The translations under genes and the position numbers were made by a program. From NCBI GenBank assembly GCA_017436915.1, contig JAFSCE010000032.1, positions 1-64,000 of the forward strand: DNA of 64,000 nt, in the 5' to 3' direction. The notes under the pieces are model-generated. The model was not told where the DNA came from, ran no database searches, and saw only the letters and a list, made by a program, of their open reading frames with translations. The stretch is from Clostridia bacterium. Its GTDB lineage: Bacteria > Bacillota > Clostridia > Oscillospirales > Acutalibacteraceae. Below, piece after piece: positions 25,815 to 34,736 of this stretch (the first letter of the stretch is position 1; each line of letters opens with the position of its first letter).

Positions 25815-27181
25815 TGAGTAGCGTTATTGCTGCGATCTCCACACCGATGGCACCCGCCGGGCTGGGGGTTATTCGCCTTTCCGGTGCGGGTGCGATTGAA
25901 ATCGCGTCGTCGGTCTTCAAGCCCGTTGATGATGCGAAGCAGTTGACAGCGCTTTCGGGTTACCGCGCCGCCTACGGGCGGGTAGCGGATGCCGACGGCG
26001 ATATTGACGAATGTATTGCAACGGTGTTCCGTGCACCGCACAGCTATACCGGTGAAGACGTGGTGGAGTTTTCCTGCCACGGCGGTTTGTATCTCTTACA
26101 GCGTACTCTGCGTGCGTTGTTTTCCGCCGGTGCCAAGCCGGCAGAAGCGGGCGAGTTTACCCGCCGCGCGTTTTTAAACGGCAAGCTGGATCTCACCGGT
26201 GCCGAATCGGTGATGACGCTGATCGAAGCAAACGGCCGGCTTGCCGCCAAGACCGCCTTGACGGTGCGCGAAGGCGCGCTGTATCGGCGGTTGACGGCGG
26301 TCAAGGATGCGCTGATTGCCTTACAGGCACAATTTTCCGCGTTTGTGGATTATCCGGACGACGATATTCCGGAGCTTGAATATGAAGCGTTGGAAACAGA
26401 GCTCGAAAAAGCAAAGAAACAGTTACAAAACCTGCTTTCCACCTACGATGCCGGTCGCGTATTGCGCGAGGGCATCGATACCGCGATCGTGGGCAGTCCG
26501 AACGTGGGAAAATCCACGGTGATGAACCTGCTCAGCGGTTGTGAACGCAGTATCGTTACCCCGATTGCCGGTACCACTCGTGACGTGGTGGAGGAGGTCG
26601 TGCGGGTTGGAGAAGTTTGCTTGCGGTTATCGGACACGGCGGGTATTCGCGAAACCGACGATACGGTGGAGGCGATCGGTGTTGAGCGCTCGCGCCGTCG
26701 TTTGGAATCCGCCGCGCTGATTTTAGCGGTGTTTGATGCTTCCCGCCCGTTGTCGGCAGACGATCTTTCTCTCATCCGGCAGTTGCCGACACACGGTACG
26801 ATCGCTATAATTAACAAACAGGATCTCGATAAGCAAATCGATGATACGACAATTAAAGAAAAGTTTGTATATACCGTGGAACTGCAAGCGGTGAGCGGAA
26901 CAGGTCTTGAAAAACTTACCGCTGCCATTCACGCCGTGACCGGTATTGATCGCTTGAACGATGCCGAACCGGTGCTTGCCACCGAGCGCCAGCGGTACTG
27001 CGTGTGCCGTGCGGCAGAAAGTGTCACGGAAGCCCTTTTAGCGCTGCAAAGCGGCATGACGTTGGATGCGGTATCGGTCAGTGTGGACGGCGCCATCGGT
27101 GCCGTATTGGAACTGACGGGCGAGCGCGCCACCGAAGCGGTGGTGGACGGCATCTTTTCTCGGTTTTGTGTCGGAAAATAA
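25814..27181 (+). CDS. mnmE: tRNA modification GTPase MnmE
   Basis: GTPase partner (455 aa) of MnmG in modification of wobble uridine 34. The N-terminal folate-binding domain, a helical domain and an inserted Ras-like G domain are visible. The P-loop is GSPNVGKSTVMN (about residues 224-235), the switch II region DTAGIRETDD and the specificity motif NKQD. The essential C-terminal Cys is present in the last residues (FCVGK). It is translationally coupled to gyrA (TAATG). The usual clostridial partners rsmG and mnmG are in the separate operon at 2.6-5.2 kb. Confidence 0.96.
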   Translation: MSSVIAAISTPMAPAGLGVIRLSGAGAIEIASSVFKPVDDAKQLTALSGYRAAYGRVADADGDIDECIATVFRAPHSYTGEDVVEFSCHGGLYLLQRTLRALFSAGAKPAEAGEFTRRAFLNGKLDLTGAESVMTLIEANGRLAAKTALTVREGALYRRLTAVKDALIALQAQFSAFVDYPDDDIPELEYEALETELEKAKKQLQNLLSTYDAGRVLREGIDTAIVGSPNVGKSTVMNLLSGCERSIVTPIAGTTRDVVEEVVRVGEVCLRLSDTAGIRETDDTVEAIGVERSRRRLESAALILAVFDASRPLSADDLSLIRQLPTHGTIAIINKQDLDKQIDDTTIKEKFVYTVELQAVSGTGLEKLTAAIHAVTGIDRLNDAEPVLATERQRYCVCRAAESVTEALLALQSGMTLDAVSVSVDGAIGAVLELTGERATEAVVDGIFSRFCVGK

Positions 27182-27185
27182 ACAG

Positions 27186-27219
27186 AAAAAAGCCCTGTCT
27201 TTTCACAGACAGGGCTTTT
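27186..27219. terminator. Bidirectional terminator between mnmE and pduL
   Basis: A 12-bp stem (27188-27199 with 27208-27219) with flanking A and T runs, between converging genes. Confidence 0.9.
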
Positions 27220-27229
27220 CGGAAACAAC

Positions 27230-27805
27230 TTATTTAATAAGTGTGCCCGTGGCGTTCATGCCGGCAGCAGCGGCGTTGGATTCGTCGGTGTCGATGTGCA
27301 TTGCCAGCGCAAACTTGTCGCTGACACGAACCACAACGTCGCCGAAGATCAGCGAACGGTCGTCGGATTCCACTTTTACCGAAACAACGTCCTTATCCTG
27401 GACGCCGTATTCAGCGGCATCCGCGGGGGTCATGTGAATGTGACGTTTGGCGGCGATCACGCCTTCGGTGAGTTCCACCTCGCCGCAAGGACCAACCAGT
27501 TTGCAACCGCCGGAATTAGCGGTGTCACCCGATTCACGGATGGGCGCCACAACACCAATGGAACGCGCGTCCGTCAAGGACAGCTCCACCTGCGTGGCGG
27601 GGCGGACGGGACCCAAAATGCTGACACCCGCCAGCGTCTTTTTCGGGCCGACAACGTCCACGCGCTCGGCGCAAGCATACTGACCGGGCTGGGACAACTC
27701 TTTTTTCACCGTCAGCTCGTAGCCCTTACCGAACAGAATGTCCAAATGTTCGCGGGATACGTGAATGTGACGGGCAGACGTTTCAACTAACAACGGTTTT
27801 GCCAT
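27230..27805 (-). CDS. pduL: Phosphate propanoyltransferase (PduL-type phosphotransacylase)
   Basis: PduL-type enzyme (191 aa) that interconverts acyl-CoA and acyl-phosphate, unrelated to the Pta family. Two copies of the PduL domain are visible, each with the His-rich metal-binding pattern: SARHIHVSREHLDILFG (residues 10-26) and AAKRHIHMTPADAAEYG (about 118-134). There is no microcompartment encapsulation peptide at the N-terminus and no shell-protein gene nearby, so it probably serves as a cytosolic acetyl- or propanoyl-transferase in fermentation. It is transcribed alone from a promoter at 27845-27873. Confidence 0.93.
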   Translation of the reverse strand: MAKPLLVETSARHIHVSREHLDILFGKGYELTVKKELSQPGQYACAERVDVVGPKKTLAGVSILGPVRPATQVELSLTDARSIGVVAPIRESGDTANSGGCKLVGPCGEVELTEGVIAAKRHIHMTPADAAEYGVQDKDVVSVKVESDDRSLIFGDVVVRVSDKFALAMHIDTDESNAAAAGMNATGTLIK

Positions 27806-27844
27806 ATTTTACATCTCCACTCGTAGTAATAGTTTCTGTTTAGA

Positions 27845-27873
27845 ACTCTATCATATTACCCATCATTTGTCAA
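27845..27873 (-). promoter_or_regulatory. Promoter of pduL
   Basis: On the minus strand TTGACA (27873-27868), 17 bp, TAGAGT (27850-27845), ending about 40 bases before the pduL start. Confidence 0.7.
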
Positions 27874-27884
27874 GGAAGGTCGTT

Positions 27885-28472
27885 ATGGAACAGAACTGGA
27901 ACGTGTTAAAAAATGCGTGTATGGACTGCCGTGCGTGCGGTTTGTGTGAAACGCGCCACAACGTGGTGTTCGGTGTCGGCAACCCGCAGGCGGAGGTACT
28001 CTTTATTGGCGAGGGGCCGGGCGAGAACGAAGACCTGCAGGGCGAGCCGTTTGTCGGCAGAGCCGGCAAACTGTTAGACGTGATGCTGGAGGCGGTCGGT
28101 CTGTCTCGCAAGCACAACATTTATATCGCCAACATGGTCAAATGCCGCCCCCCGCAAAACCGTGATCCCCTGCCGGAGGAGCAAGCGGCATGCGCCCACT
28201 GGTTGTCGGAACAGATGCGGTTCATCAATCCCAAGATCGTGGTGTGCCTTGGCCGTATTGCTGCTTTTCATTTCATTTCACCGGATTTTAAGGTAACGCG
28301 CCAACACGGCGAGTTCATTGAAAAAGACGGTGTGTTGTACATGGGCATGTTCCATCCGGCGGCGATTTTGCGCAACCCCAATCAAAAGCCGGTGGCATTT
28401 GAAGATTTTGTGAAGTTGCGGGATAAGATCTTGGAGATCTGCACGCGCACTACCTTGAATTTTGACGACTGA
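27885..28472 (+). CDS. Family-4 uracil-DNA glycosylase (iron-sulfur type)
   Basis: DNA repair enzyme (195 aa) that removes uracil from DNA. It belongs to the thermophile-type family 4 with a 4Fe-4S cluster. The candidate ligands Cys15 and Cys18 near the N-terminus and Cys87 and Cys103 later match the family's spacing. The active-site motif GEGPGENED (about 42-50) and the C-terminal [11 protein letters not shown] are clear. The ATG at 27885 follows AAGGAAGG; an earlier in-frame start has no support. It is followed after 14 bases by the carboxypeptidase-like gene, likely one transcript. Confidence 0.94.
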   Translation: MEQNWNVLKNACMDCRACGLCETRHNVVFGVGNPQAEVLFIGEGPGENEDLQGEPFVGRAGKLLDVMLEAVGLSRKHNIYIANMVKCRPPQNRDPLPEEQAACAHWLSEQMRFINPKIVVCLGRIAAFHFISPDFKVTRQHGEFIEKDGVLYMGMFHPAAILRNPNQKPVAFEDFVKLRDKILEICTRTTLNFDD

Positions 28473-28486
28473 AAACGGAGCAAACG

Positions 28487-29839
28487 ATGAAACGATTGTT
28501 ACGCCGCACATCTGCGGTATTGTTGGGAATATGCTTGTTACTCGCGGCGTTTCCCGTTGCGGGTGCCGAACTGCGGTATGAATACCCCGCTGACGAGGAT
28601 CCGATCGAATCCCCTTCCGCGGTGATGCTATATATGGGTGTCAAAGCGGAGCAGGATGTGTATCTGTATGAAAAAGATGCCGACACGCGATACGAGCCGG
28701 GCGCACTGATGCGCGTGGCAATGCTCGGGTATGCCATGCACCTTATTGAGGAACAGCAAATCGATATGGATACCGCGACCGGCACCTATACCTTGGAACT
28801 GTTTAACCACTACGTGGCGGGAACGGGACTTCACGTGGCGCTGATGGGATTCGGTGAGACGTGGAAGCTTCGCGATCTGCTCACGCTTTGTGCCATCCAA
28901 ACCGCCGCCGATTGTGCGGTGACACTCGCGGCGGCACTCAGCGGCACTCCGGACGCCTTTGTGGAGGGACTCAATCTCTATGCGGCAGAGCTTGGCTGTA
29001 AAAACTCTCATTTCACCAACGTCGTGGGTCTTAATGAAGAAGGTCAATATATGTCTGCAAGGGATGCGGCGATACTATCCCGTGCGGCAATGCAGTATAC
29101 GGGAGTGCGGGACGCACTGGAGTTGACACAATATACTGTCACCCCCGTTTCTGGTGGGAAAACGCGTAGTTGGCCGACCAGCTGTGATTTTATCCGCCAG
29201 TCGTCGGAGGCGTATTACACCTATGCACTCGGCGGTAAAACCGGCGGCACTTTAACCGAGATGTCGCTGATGGCGTTCGGTGGGAACAACGGCTATGAAT
29301 ACATGGCGATCGTGATGGGCGCCCCCCGCAAGGACAAGGACGACAATTTGACCAACATTGCCTATGCCGATGCACGGCGTTTGATCCGTTGGGGGTTGCT
29401 GGATTTTCGCTATGAAACACTTGCCCGCAAAAACGAGCCGGTCGGCCGCATCACCGTGCGCGACTCCGCCGAGCGAAGCAGTGTCAGCTTGGTGCCGGTG
29501 CGCGATCTTGCCGCCGTGCTCGGTGAATCGGTCAAGAGTGAGGATATCACGCGGCGGGTGGTCACAACAGAAGAGGAATGTGTCGCCCCGATCGAGGCGG
29601 GACAGGTGCTTGGCACGCTGGAGTTATACCTCGGCGAAGAATTGGTTGGCTCGATACCGGTCGCGGCAGGCGAAAACGCCTCGCGCAGTTTTTTGTATGC
29701 CGCGTGGTGCGACGTTCGTGATTTTCTGTTTTCGGGTTGGACGTTGGCAATTCTCATCATTCTTCTGTTGGCGGTGGTGGGCTACGTGGTCCTCAATGTC
29801 CAATACAACAAAAAACGTCGGCGCAAATGGCGAAGCTAA
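28487..29839 (+). CDS. Secreted D,D-carboxypeptidase-like protein (S11), probably inactive
   Basis: Protein of 450 aa with a signal peptide (residues 1-27), a penicillin-binding S11 peptidase-like domain (about 40-310), a DacF-type C-terminal region and a membrane helix at the C-terminus (about 414-436) with a basic tail. The fold-level pattern is clear (SHFTNVVGLNEEGQYMSARDAAILSRAA). Catalytic motifs are degraded: the SxxK site reads ALMR (73-76) and the SxN site reads TAA (139-141), while KTG at 250-252 is kept. It therefore lacks both the serine nucleophile and the general-base lysine. It may bind peptidoglycan or act as a regulator; enzyme activity is unlikely. Confidence 0.85.
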   Translation: MKRLLRRTSAVLLGICLLLAAFPVAGAELRYEYPADEDPIESPSAVMLYMGVKAEQDVYLYEKDADTRYEPGALMRVAMLGYAMHLIEEQQIDMDTATGTYTLELFNHYVAGTGLHVALMGFGETWKLRDLLTLCAIQTAADCAVTLAAALSGTPDAFVEGLNLYAAELGCKNSHFTNVVGLNEEGQYMSARDAAILSRAAMQYTGVRDALELTQYTVTPVSGGKTRSWPTSCDFIRQSSEAYYTYALGGKTGGTLTEMSLMAFGGNNGYEYMAIVMGAPRKDKDDNLTNIAYADARRLIRWGLLDFRYETLARKNEPVGRITVRDSAERSSVSLVPVRDLAAVLGESVKSEDITRRVVTTEEECVAPIEAGQVLGTLELYLGEELVGSIPVAAGENASRSFLYAAWCDVRDFLFSGWTLAILIILLLAVVGYVVLNVQYNKKRRRKWRS

Positions 29840-29844
29840 TTATG

Positions 29845-29876
29845 AGAACCGCACGAATTTCGTGCGGTTCTTTTTT
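29845..29876 (+). terminator. Terminator after the carboxypeptidase-like gene
   Basis: A 12-bp perfect stem (29845-29856 with 29860-29871) with ATT loop, followed by six T. Confidence 0.92.
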
Positions 29877-29912
29877 ATTTTTGAGTTTATTCGTTAAATT
29901 TTCGTCAAACTC

Positions 29913-29941
29913 TTGAAAAACCGTGAAAAAAAGGGTAAAAT
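29913..29941 (+). promoter_or_regulatory. Promoter of pgk-tpiA-gpmI
   Basis: TTGAAA (29913-29918), 17 bp, TAAAAT (29936-29941), 61 bases upstream of pgk. Confidence 0.65.
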
Positions 29942-30002
29942 AACTCTGATATGGATCGTTTTTCCAGCTGAAAAACGGTACCGATAAGAAAGGGGAATCC
30001 TC

Positions 30003-31214
30003 ATGAATCTCTTGAACAAGAAAACCGTGGAAGATCTGCAGGTAAAAGGTAAGCGCGTTTTGGTGCGTTGCGACTTCAACGTGCCGCTGAAAAACGGCGT
30101 GATTACCGATGAAAACCGCATTGTGGCAGCTCTTCCCACGATCAAGTATCTGATGAATCAGGGCGCCAAGGTTATTTTGTGCTCCCACCTCGGCAAGCCG
30201 AAGGGCGAGCCCAAGCCGGAATATTCGCTGGCACCGGTTGCCGTGCGCCTGAGCGAAAAGCTCAACTGCAAGGTTGTGTTTGCGGCGGATGACGAAGTTG
30301 TCGGCGCAAACGCTCGCAAAGCGGTTGACGCGATGAAAGACGGCGAGATCGTTCTGTTGCAGAACACCCGCTATCGTGCAGAGGAGACCAAGAACGGCGA
30401 AGCGTTCTCCAAGGATCTGGCTTCCTTGTGCGATCTGTTTGTAAACGACGCGTTCGGTGCGGCGCACCGCGCTCACTGCTCCACCGTCGGTGTGGCTTCT
30501 TTCGTGGAAGAATCCGCTAACGGTTACCTGATGGCGAAAGAGATCGAGTTCCTCGGCAACGCCGTGGAAAATCCGGTTCGTCCGTTCGTTACCATTTTGG
30601 GCGGCGCGAAAGTGGCGGACAAGCTGAACGTTATTGAGAATTTGCTGAACAAAGCCGATACCCTCATCATCGGCGGCGGTATGGCGTATACCTTCCTGGC
30701 TGCTAAGGGTTACTCGGTCGGCACCTCGCTGCTCGACAACGAGAAGATCGATTATTGCCGCGAGATGCTCGCACGTGCGGAGCAGAAAGGCGTTAAGCTC
30801 CTGCTGCCGGTCGATTGCGTGATCTCCAAATCCTTCCCCGATCCGATCGATGCTCCCATCGACGTTCAGGTCGTGGCGGCGGATGCGATCCCGGCTGATA
30901 TGATGAGCTTGGACATCGGTCCGAAAACGGCCCAGCTGTATGCAAACGAAGTGAAGTCTGCCAAGACGGTCGTGTGGAACGGCCCGATGGGCGTGTTCGA
31001 GAACCCGATTTTGGCAAAGGGCACCATCGCGGTTGCCGAAGCGCTTGCCGAGACGGATGCCACCACCATTATCGGCGGCGGCGATTCCGCAGCGGCTGTG
31101 AATACCTTGGGCTTTGGCGATAAGATGAGCCACATTTCCACCGGTGGCGGCGCCTCTTTGGAATTCTTAGAGGGTAAAGAGCTTCCCGGAATTGTCGCAA
31201 TGAGTGATAAATAA
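30003..31214 (+). CDS. pgk: Phosphoglycerate kinase
   Basis: Glycolytic kinase (403 aa) that transfers phosphate from 1,3-bisphosphoglycerate to ADP. The N-terminal substrate site motif [12 protein letters not shown] (about residues 16-27), SHLGKPKG and the C-terminal nucleotide-binding GGGDSAAAV (about 358-366) are all intact. An AAAGGGG site precedes the ATG. It is the first gene of a three-gene glycolytic operon; gapA and eno are not in the window. Codon usage is strongly biased, as expected for a highly expressed gene. Confidence 0.97.
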   Translation: MNLLNKKTVEDLQVKGKRVLVRCDFNVPLKNGVITDENRIVAALPTIKYLMNQGAKVILCSHLGKPKGEPKPEYSLAPVAVRLSEKLNCKVVFAADDEVVGANARKAVDAMKDGEIVLLQNTRYRAEETKNGEAFSKDLASLCDLFVNDAFGAAHRAHCSTVGVASFVEESANGYLMAKEIEFLGNAVENPVRPFVTILGGAKVADKLNVIENLLNKADTLIIGGGMAYTFLAAKGYSVGTSLLDNEKIDYCREMLARAEQKGVKLLLPVDCVISKSFPDPIDAPIDVQVVAADAIPADMMSLDIGPKTAQLYANEVKSAKTVVWNGPMGVFENPILAKGTIAVAEALAETDATTIIGGGDSAAAVNTLGFGDKMSHISTGGGASLEFLEGKELPGIVAMSDK

Positions 31215-31239
31215 TCCAAGAAAGGATAGGAAGAATAGT

Positions 31240-31992
31240 ATGGGTAAGTATGTTATTGCGGGTAACTGGAAAATGAACAAGACCCCCGCAGAAGCCGTTG
31301 AACTGATCGAGGCGATCAAACCGTTGGTTGCAGATGCGACCTGTGACGTGGTTGTCGGTGTTCCGTTTGTGGATCTGCCGGCAGCGTTGGAAGCTGTTAA
31401 AGGCAGCAAGATCGGCGTTGCCGCTCAGAACTGCCACTGGGAGAAATCCGGTGCGTACACCGGCGAGATCTCCGCTGAAATGCTGAAAGCCATGGAAGTC
31501 GGCTATGTGATCCTCGGTCACAGCGAGCGCCGCACTTATTTCGGCGATACCGACGTTACCGTTCAGAAGCGTATGCGTGCTGCGTTGGATGCGGGTTTGA
31601 CCGTCATCCTGTGCGTGGGCGAATATCTGGAGCAGCGTGAGCAGGGCATCACCGGCGAGATCGTGGCGATGCAGACGAAAGTCGCTCTCGGCGGCGTGTC
31701 CGAGGAAGAACTCGCACGCGTGATCATTGCGTACGAGCCGGTTTGGGCGATCGGTACCGGCCGTACCGCTACGGCGGAGCAGGCAAACGAGGTTTGCGCA
31801 CAGATCCGTGACGTTATCGCGGGTCTGTACAACGATAAAGCCGCAAAAGCGGTCACCATTCAGTACGGCGGTTCCATGAACGCGGCAAACGCGGCAGAGC
31901 TGCTTGCACAGTCGGATGTTGACGGTGGCTTGATCGGTGGCGCTTCCTTGAAGCCCGCAGATTTTGCGACCATCGTTGCGGCTGCGAAATAA
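31240..31992 (+). CDS. tpiA: Triose-phosphate isomerase
   Basis: Interconverts dihydroxyacetone phosphate and glyceraldehyde 3-phosphate (250 aa). The catalytic residues sit in GNWKMNKT (Lys11), the His of GHSERRTYFG (about residue 94) and the Glu of AYEPVWAIGTG (about 166). The flexible-loop WAIGTGRTAT and the phosphate-binding GGSMNAANA are intact. The start at 31240 gives the family's usual N-terminus; the longer frame from 31204 overlaps pgk. It lies 25 bases after pgk. Confidence 0.97.
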   Translation: MGKYVIAGNWKMNKTPAEAVELIEAIKPLVADATCDVVVGVPFVDLPAALEAVKGSKIGVAAQNCHWEKSGAYTGEISAEMLKAMEVGYVILGHSERRTYFGDTDVTVQKRMRAALDAGLTVILCVGEYLEQREQGITGEIVAMQTKVALGGVSEEELARVIIAYEPVWAIGTGRTATAEQANEVCAQIRDVIAGLYNDKAAKAVTIQYGGSMNAANAAELLAQSDVDGGLIGGASLKPADFATIVAAAK

Positions 31993-32009
31993 GTTACGTT
32001 TTCAACATC

Positions 32010-32040
32010 GGGCGCAAGGTTTGTTAAAAATCTTGCGCCC
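32010..32040 (+). other. Intercistronic hairpin between tpiA and gpmI
   Basis: GGGCGCAAG (32010-32018) pairs perfectly with CTTGCGCCC (32032-32040), and weaker pairs extend the stem inward. No T run follows, and the gpmI binding site begins a few bases later. It may stabilise the upstream message. Confidence 0.6.
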
Positions 32041-32060
32041 CTCTAATGAGGAGAAATAAG

Positions 32061-33575
32061 ATGAAAAAACCTTTAGTGTTGATTATTATGGATGGTTTCG
32101 GTCTGAACGACGATGTGATGGGCAACGCCATCAAAGCCGCCGCGACCCCGAACCTTTCCAAGCTCTTTGCTGAAAACCCGTTTACCGCTATCGGCGCTTC
32201 CGGTATGGACGTCGGTCTGCCGGACGGGCAGATGGGTAACAGCGAGGTCGGTCATACCAACATCGGTGCCGGCCGCGTGGTGTATCAGGAGCTGACCCGC
32301 ATTACCAAATCCATTAAAGACGGCGATTTCTTTGAGAACGCCGCCCTCAAAAATGCGATGAAAAATGCGAAAGGCGACAAAGCGTTGCACCTCATCGGTC
32401 TGCTGTCCGACGGCGGCGTGCACAGCCACTTGACCCATTTGTACGGCTTGCTGGAGATGGCAAAAAAATCCGGCGTTAACAACGTATTCGTGCATTGCTT
32501 GATGGACGGCCGCGACGTGCCGCCGACTTCGGGCAAGGATTTCGTGGCACAGCTGCAGGAGAAAATGAACGAGATCGGTGTGGGCAGCATTGCTACCGTG
32601 ATGGGTCGCTACTACGCGATGGACCGCGATAATCGCTGGGAACGCGTGGAAAAAGCGTATGCCGCGATGGTGTACGGCGAGGGTGTGAAGAACACCGACG
32701 CCGTGGACGTCATGGCAAAATCGTATGACGAGGGCGTCACCGATGAGTTCGTGGTGCCCGCCGTGTGCGACGAAAACGGCAAGATCAAAGCGGGCGACAG
32801 CGTGGTCTTCTTTAACTTCCGCCCCGACCGTGCGCGTGAGATCACCCGCACCTTTGTGGATTCGGAGTTTGCGGGTTTTGAGCGCAAAAACGGCTTCTTC
32901 CCCCTCACCTACGTGTGCATGACGCAGTACGATGCGACCATGCCAAACGTTGACGTGGCGTTCCGTCCGCAATCTTTGAACAATACGCTGGGCGAATATC
33001 TCGGCAAGAACGGCAAAACGCAGCTGCGCATTGCGGAGACCGAGAAATACGCACACGTGACCTTCTTCTTCAACGGCGGCGTTGAGCGTGAGTTTGAGGG
33101 CGAGGATCGCGTCTTGATCAACTCTCCCAAAGTTGCCACTTACGACCTGCAACCCGAAATGAGCGCTTACCCCGTGTGCGACGCGGTAGTGGAGCGGATC
33201 CGTTCGGGTAACTACGACGTGATTATCCTCAACTATGCGAACTGCGACATGGTTGGTCATACCGGTGTGTTCGACGCGGCAAAAGCCGCAGTGGAAGCCG
33301 TTGACACCTGCGTTGGCAAAACGGTGGATGCCGTGTTGGAAATGGGCGGCGTGGCGCTGATCACAGCTGACCACGGTAACGCGGATAAGATGCTGGAGGA
33401 GGACGGTGTATCGCCGTTCACGGCACACACCACCTACCCCGTTCCGTTCTGCGTGGTGGGACATCCGTGCGAGCTGCGCGAGGGCGGTCGCCTGTGCGAT
33501 ATTGCGCCGACGATGCTCCAAATCCTCGGTTTGGCACAACCCGCCGAGATGGATGGACAGAGTTTGATGAAATAA
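32061..33575 (+). CDS. gpmI: 2,3-bisphosphoglycerate-independent phosphoglycerate mutase
   Basis: Metal-dependent mutase (504 aa) that converts 3-phosphoglycerate to 2-phosphoglycerate in the cytosol. The phosphatase-like domain begins LVLIIMDGFG, with the metal-binding Asp11. The phosphoserine nucleophile is Ser61 in MGNSEVGHTNIGAGR. Later metal ligands occur in CDMVGHTGVFDA and ITADHGNADKM. The ATG at 32061 follows AATGAGGAGAAA; an earlier ATG at 32046 adds five unsupported residues. It is the last gene of the pgk operon, ending at a clear terminator. Confidence 0.97.
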   Translation: MKKPLVLIIMDGFGLNDDVMGNAIKAAATPNLSKLFAENPFTAIGASGMDVGLPDGQMGNSEVGHTNIGAGRVVYQELTRITKSIKDGDFFENAALKNAMKNAKGDKALHLIGLLSDGGVHSHLTHLYGLLEMAKKSGVNNVFVHCLMDGRDVPPTSGKDFVAQLQEKMNEIGVGSIATVMGRYYAMDRDNRWERVEKAYAAMVYGEGVKNTDAVDVMAKSYDEGVTDEFVVPAVCDENGKIKAGDSVVFFNFRPDRAREITRTFVDSEFAGFERKNGFFPLTYVCMTQYDATMPNVDVAFRPQSLNNTLGEYLGKNGKTQLRIAETEKYAHVTFFFNGGVEREFEGEDRVLINSPKVATYDLQPEMSAYPVCDAVVERIRSGNYDVIILNYANCDMVGHTGVFDAAKAAVEAVDTCVGKTVDAVLEMGGVALITADHGNADKMLEEDGVSPFTAHTTYPVPFCVVGHPCELREGGRLCDIAPTMLQILGLAQPAEMDGQSLMK

Positions 33576-33578
33576 TGC

Positions 33579-33611
33579 AAAACGGTCGTTCGAAAAGAAC
33601 GGCCGTTTTTT
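33579..33611 (+). terminator. Terminator after gpmI
   Basis: A 13-bp stem with one G-U pair (33579-33591 with 33597-33609) and a run of six T. Confidence 0.9.
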
Positions 33612-33623
33612 CATATAAAACGG

Positions 33624-33652
33624 TTGACCGATGAAAAAAGCGGTGTTACAAT
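33624..33652 (+). promoter_or_regulatory. Promoter of ilvE
   Basis: TTGACC (33624-33629), 17 bp, TACAAT (33647-33652), 29 bases upstream of the chosen ilvE start. Confidence 0.7.
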
Positions 33653-33681
33653 AAAACATCATGGACAAAGAGGTGTCGGAT

Positions 33682-34695
33682 ATGGATAAGAAGAATATCG
33701 ATTGGAGCAATCTCGGTTTTGCTTACGTGCAGACCGATAAGCGCTACGTTGCAAATTATAAGGATGGCAATTGGGATGACGGTTGCCTGACCGAGGACGC
33801 CACGATTACGATCACCGAATGTGCAGGTGTGTTGCAGTATGCGCAGACCTGCTTTGAGGGGCTTAAAGCGTATACCACGGTGGACGGCAAGATCGTCTGC
33901 TTCCGTCCCGATATGAACGCCGCCCGCATGGCGGATTCCTGCCGCGGCTTGGAGATGCCGGTGTTCCCTGAAGACCGTTTCGTTGAGGCGGTCGTAGAGG
34001 TCGTGAAAGCCAACAAGGACTGGGTGCCGCCGTACGGCTCGGGCGCGTCGTTATATCTGCGCCCCTTTATGTTCGGCAGTAACGCCGTTATCGGCGTGAA
34101 ACCCGCGACCGAGTATCAGTTCCGCATTTTCGCGACACCGGTCGGTCCGTATTTCAAGGGCGGTGTCAAACCGCTGACGCTGCGCATTTCGGATCTGGAC
34201 CGTGCCGCTCCTAAGGGTACCGGTAACATCAAGGCGGGTCTTAACTACGCCATGAGCTTGCGCAACATTGTGGATGCGCATAACTGCGGATACGACGAAA
34301 ACGTGTACGTGGATTCCGCTACGCGCACCTTTATTGAGGAGACCGGCGGTGCGAACATTATTTTCGTTACCAAAGACGGTAAGTTGGTTACCCCGAAATC
34401 CGACACCATTCTCCCCTCCATTACGCGCCGCTCGTTGATGCAGGTTGCGGAGCAATATTTGGGAATGGAAGTGGAGCAACGCGAGATCAAGCTGTCTGAG
34501 ATCGATCAGTTCGCTGAGTGCGGTCTGTGCGGTACGGCGGCAGTGATTTCGCCGGTCGGCAAGATCGTTGATCACGGTAAGGAGATCACGTTTGCAGGCA
34601 TGGGACCGGTTATTCAAAAGCTGTATGATACCTTGCGCGGTATTCAGATGGGCGAGATCGAAGGTCCTGACGGTTGGATCAAAGTTATTGAATAA
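33682..34695 (+). CDS. ilvE: Branched-chain amino acid aminotransferase
   Basis: PLP-dependent class IV aminotransferase (337 aa) that makes leucine, isoleucine and valine from their keto acids with glutamate. The PLP-binding Lys lies in GNIKAGLNYAMSLRN (about residues 181-195), and the class IV motif with the conserved Glu is in FIEETGGANIIFV. I chose the ATG at 33682, preceded by AGAGGTG; an in-frame ATG at 33661 is too close to the promoter. It has its own promoter and is followed by a T-box-controlled operon with the rest of the pathway. Confidence 0.95.
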   Translation: MDKKNIDWSNLGFAYVQTDKRYVANYKDGNWDDGCLTEDATITITECAGVLQYAQTCFEGLKAYTTVDGKIVCFRPDMNAARMADSCRGLEMPVFPEDRFVEAVVEVVKANKDWVPPYGSGASLYLRPFMFGSNAVIGVKPATEYQFRIFATPVGPYFKGGVKPLTLRISDLDRAAPKGTGNIKAGLNYAMSLRNIVDAHNCGYDENVYVDSATRTFIEETGGANIIFVTKDGKLVTPKSDTILPSITRRSLMQVAEQYLGMEVEQREIKLSEIDQFAECGLCGTAAVISPVGKIVDHGKEITFAGMGPVIQKLYDTLRGIQMGEIEGPDGWIKVIE

Positions 34696-34701
34696 TTTTG
34701 C

Positions 34702-34730
34702 TTGACATCGTGCTAAAGTGATGATATAAT
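34702..34730 (+). promoter_or_regulatory. Consensus promoter of the T-box-controlled ilv-leu operon
   Basis: TTGACA (34702-34707), 17 bp, TATAAT (34725-34730): both hexamers and the spacing match consensus exactly. It starts 6 bases after the ilvE stop codon. Confidence 0.92.
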
Positions 34731-34736
34731 TTAGCA

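Noticed and set aside
29793-31133. A 446-codon minus-strand frame over pgk
   Set aside because: Antisense shadow of a highly expressed gene; no family pattern.
32073-33710. A 545-codon minus-strand frame over gpmI
   Set aside because: Antisense shadow caused by codon bias; composition (His, Arg and Val rich) and lack of motifs are typical of such shadows.
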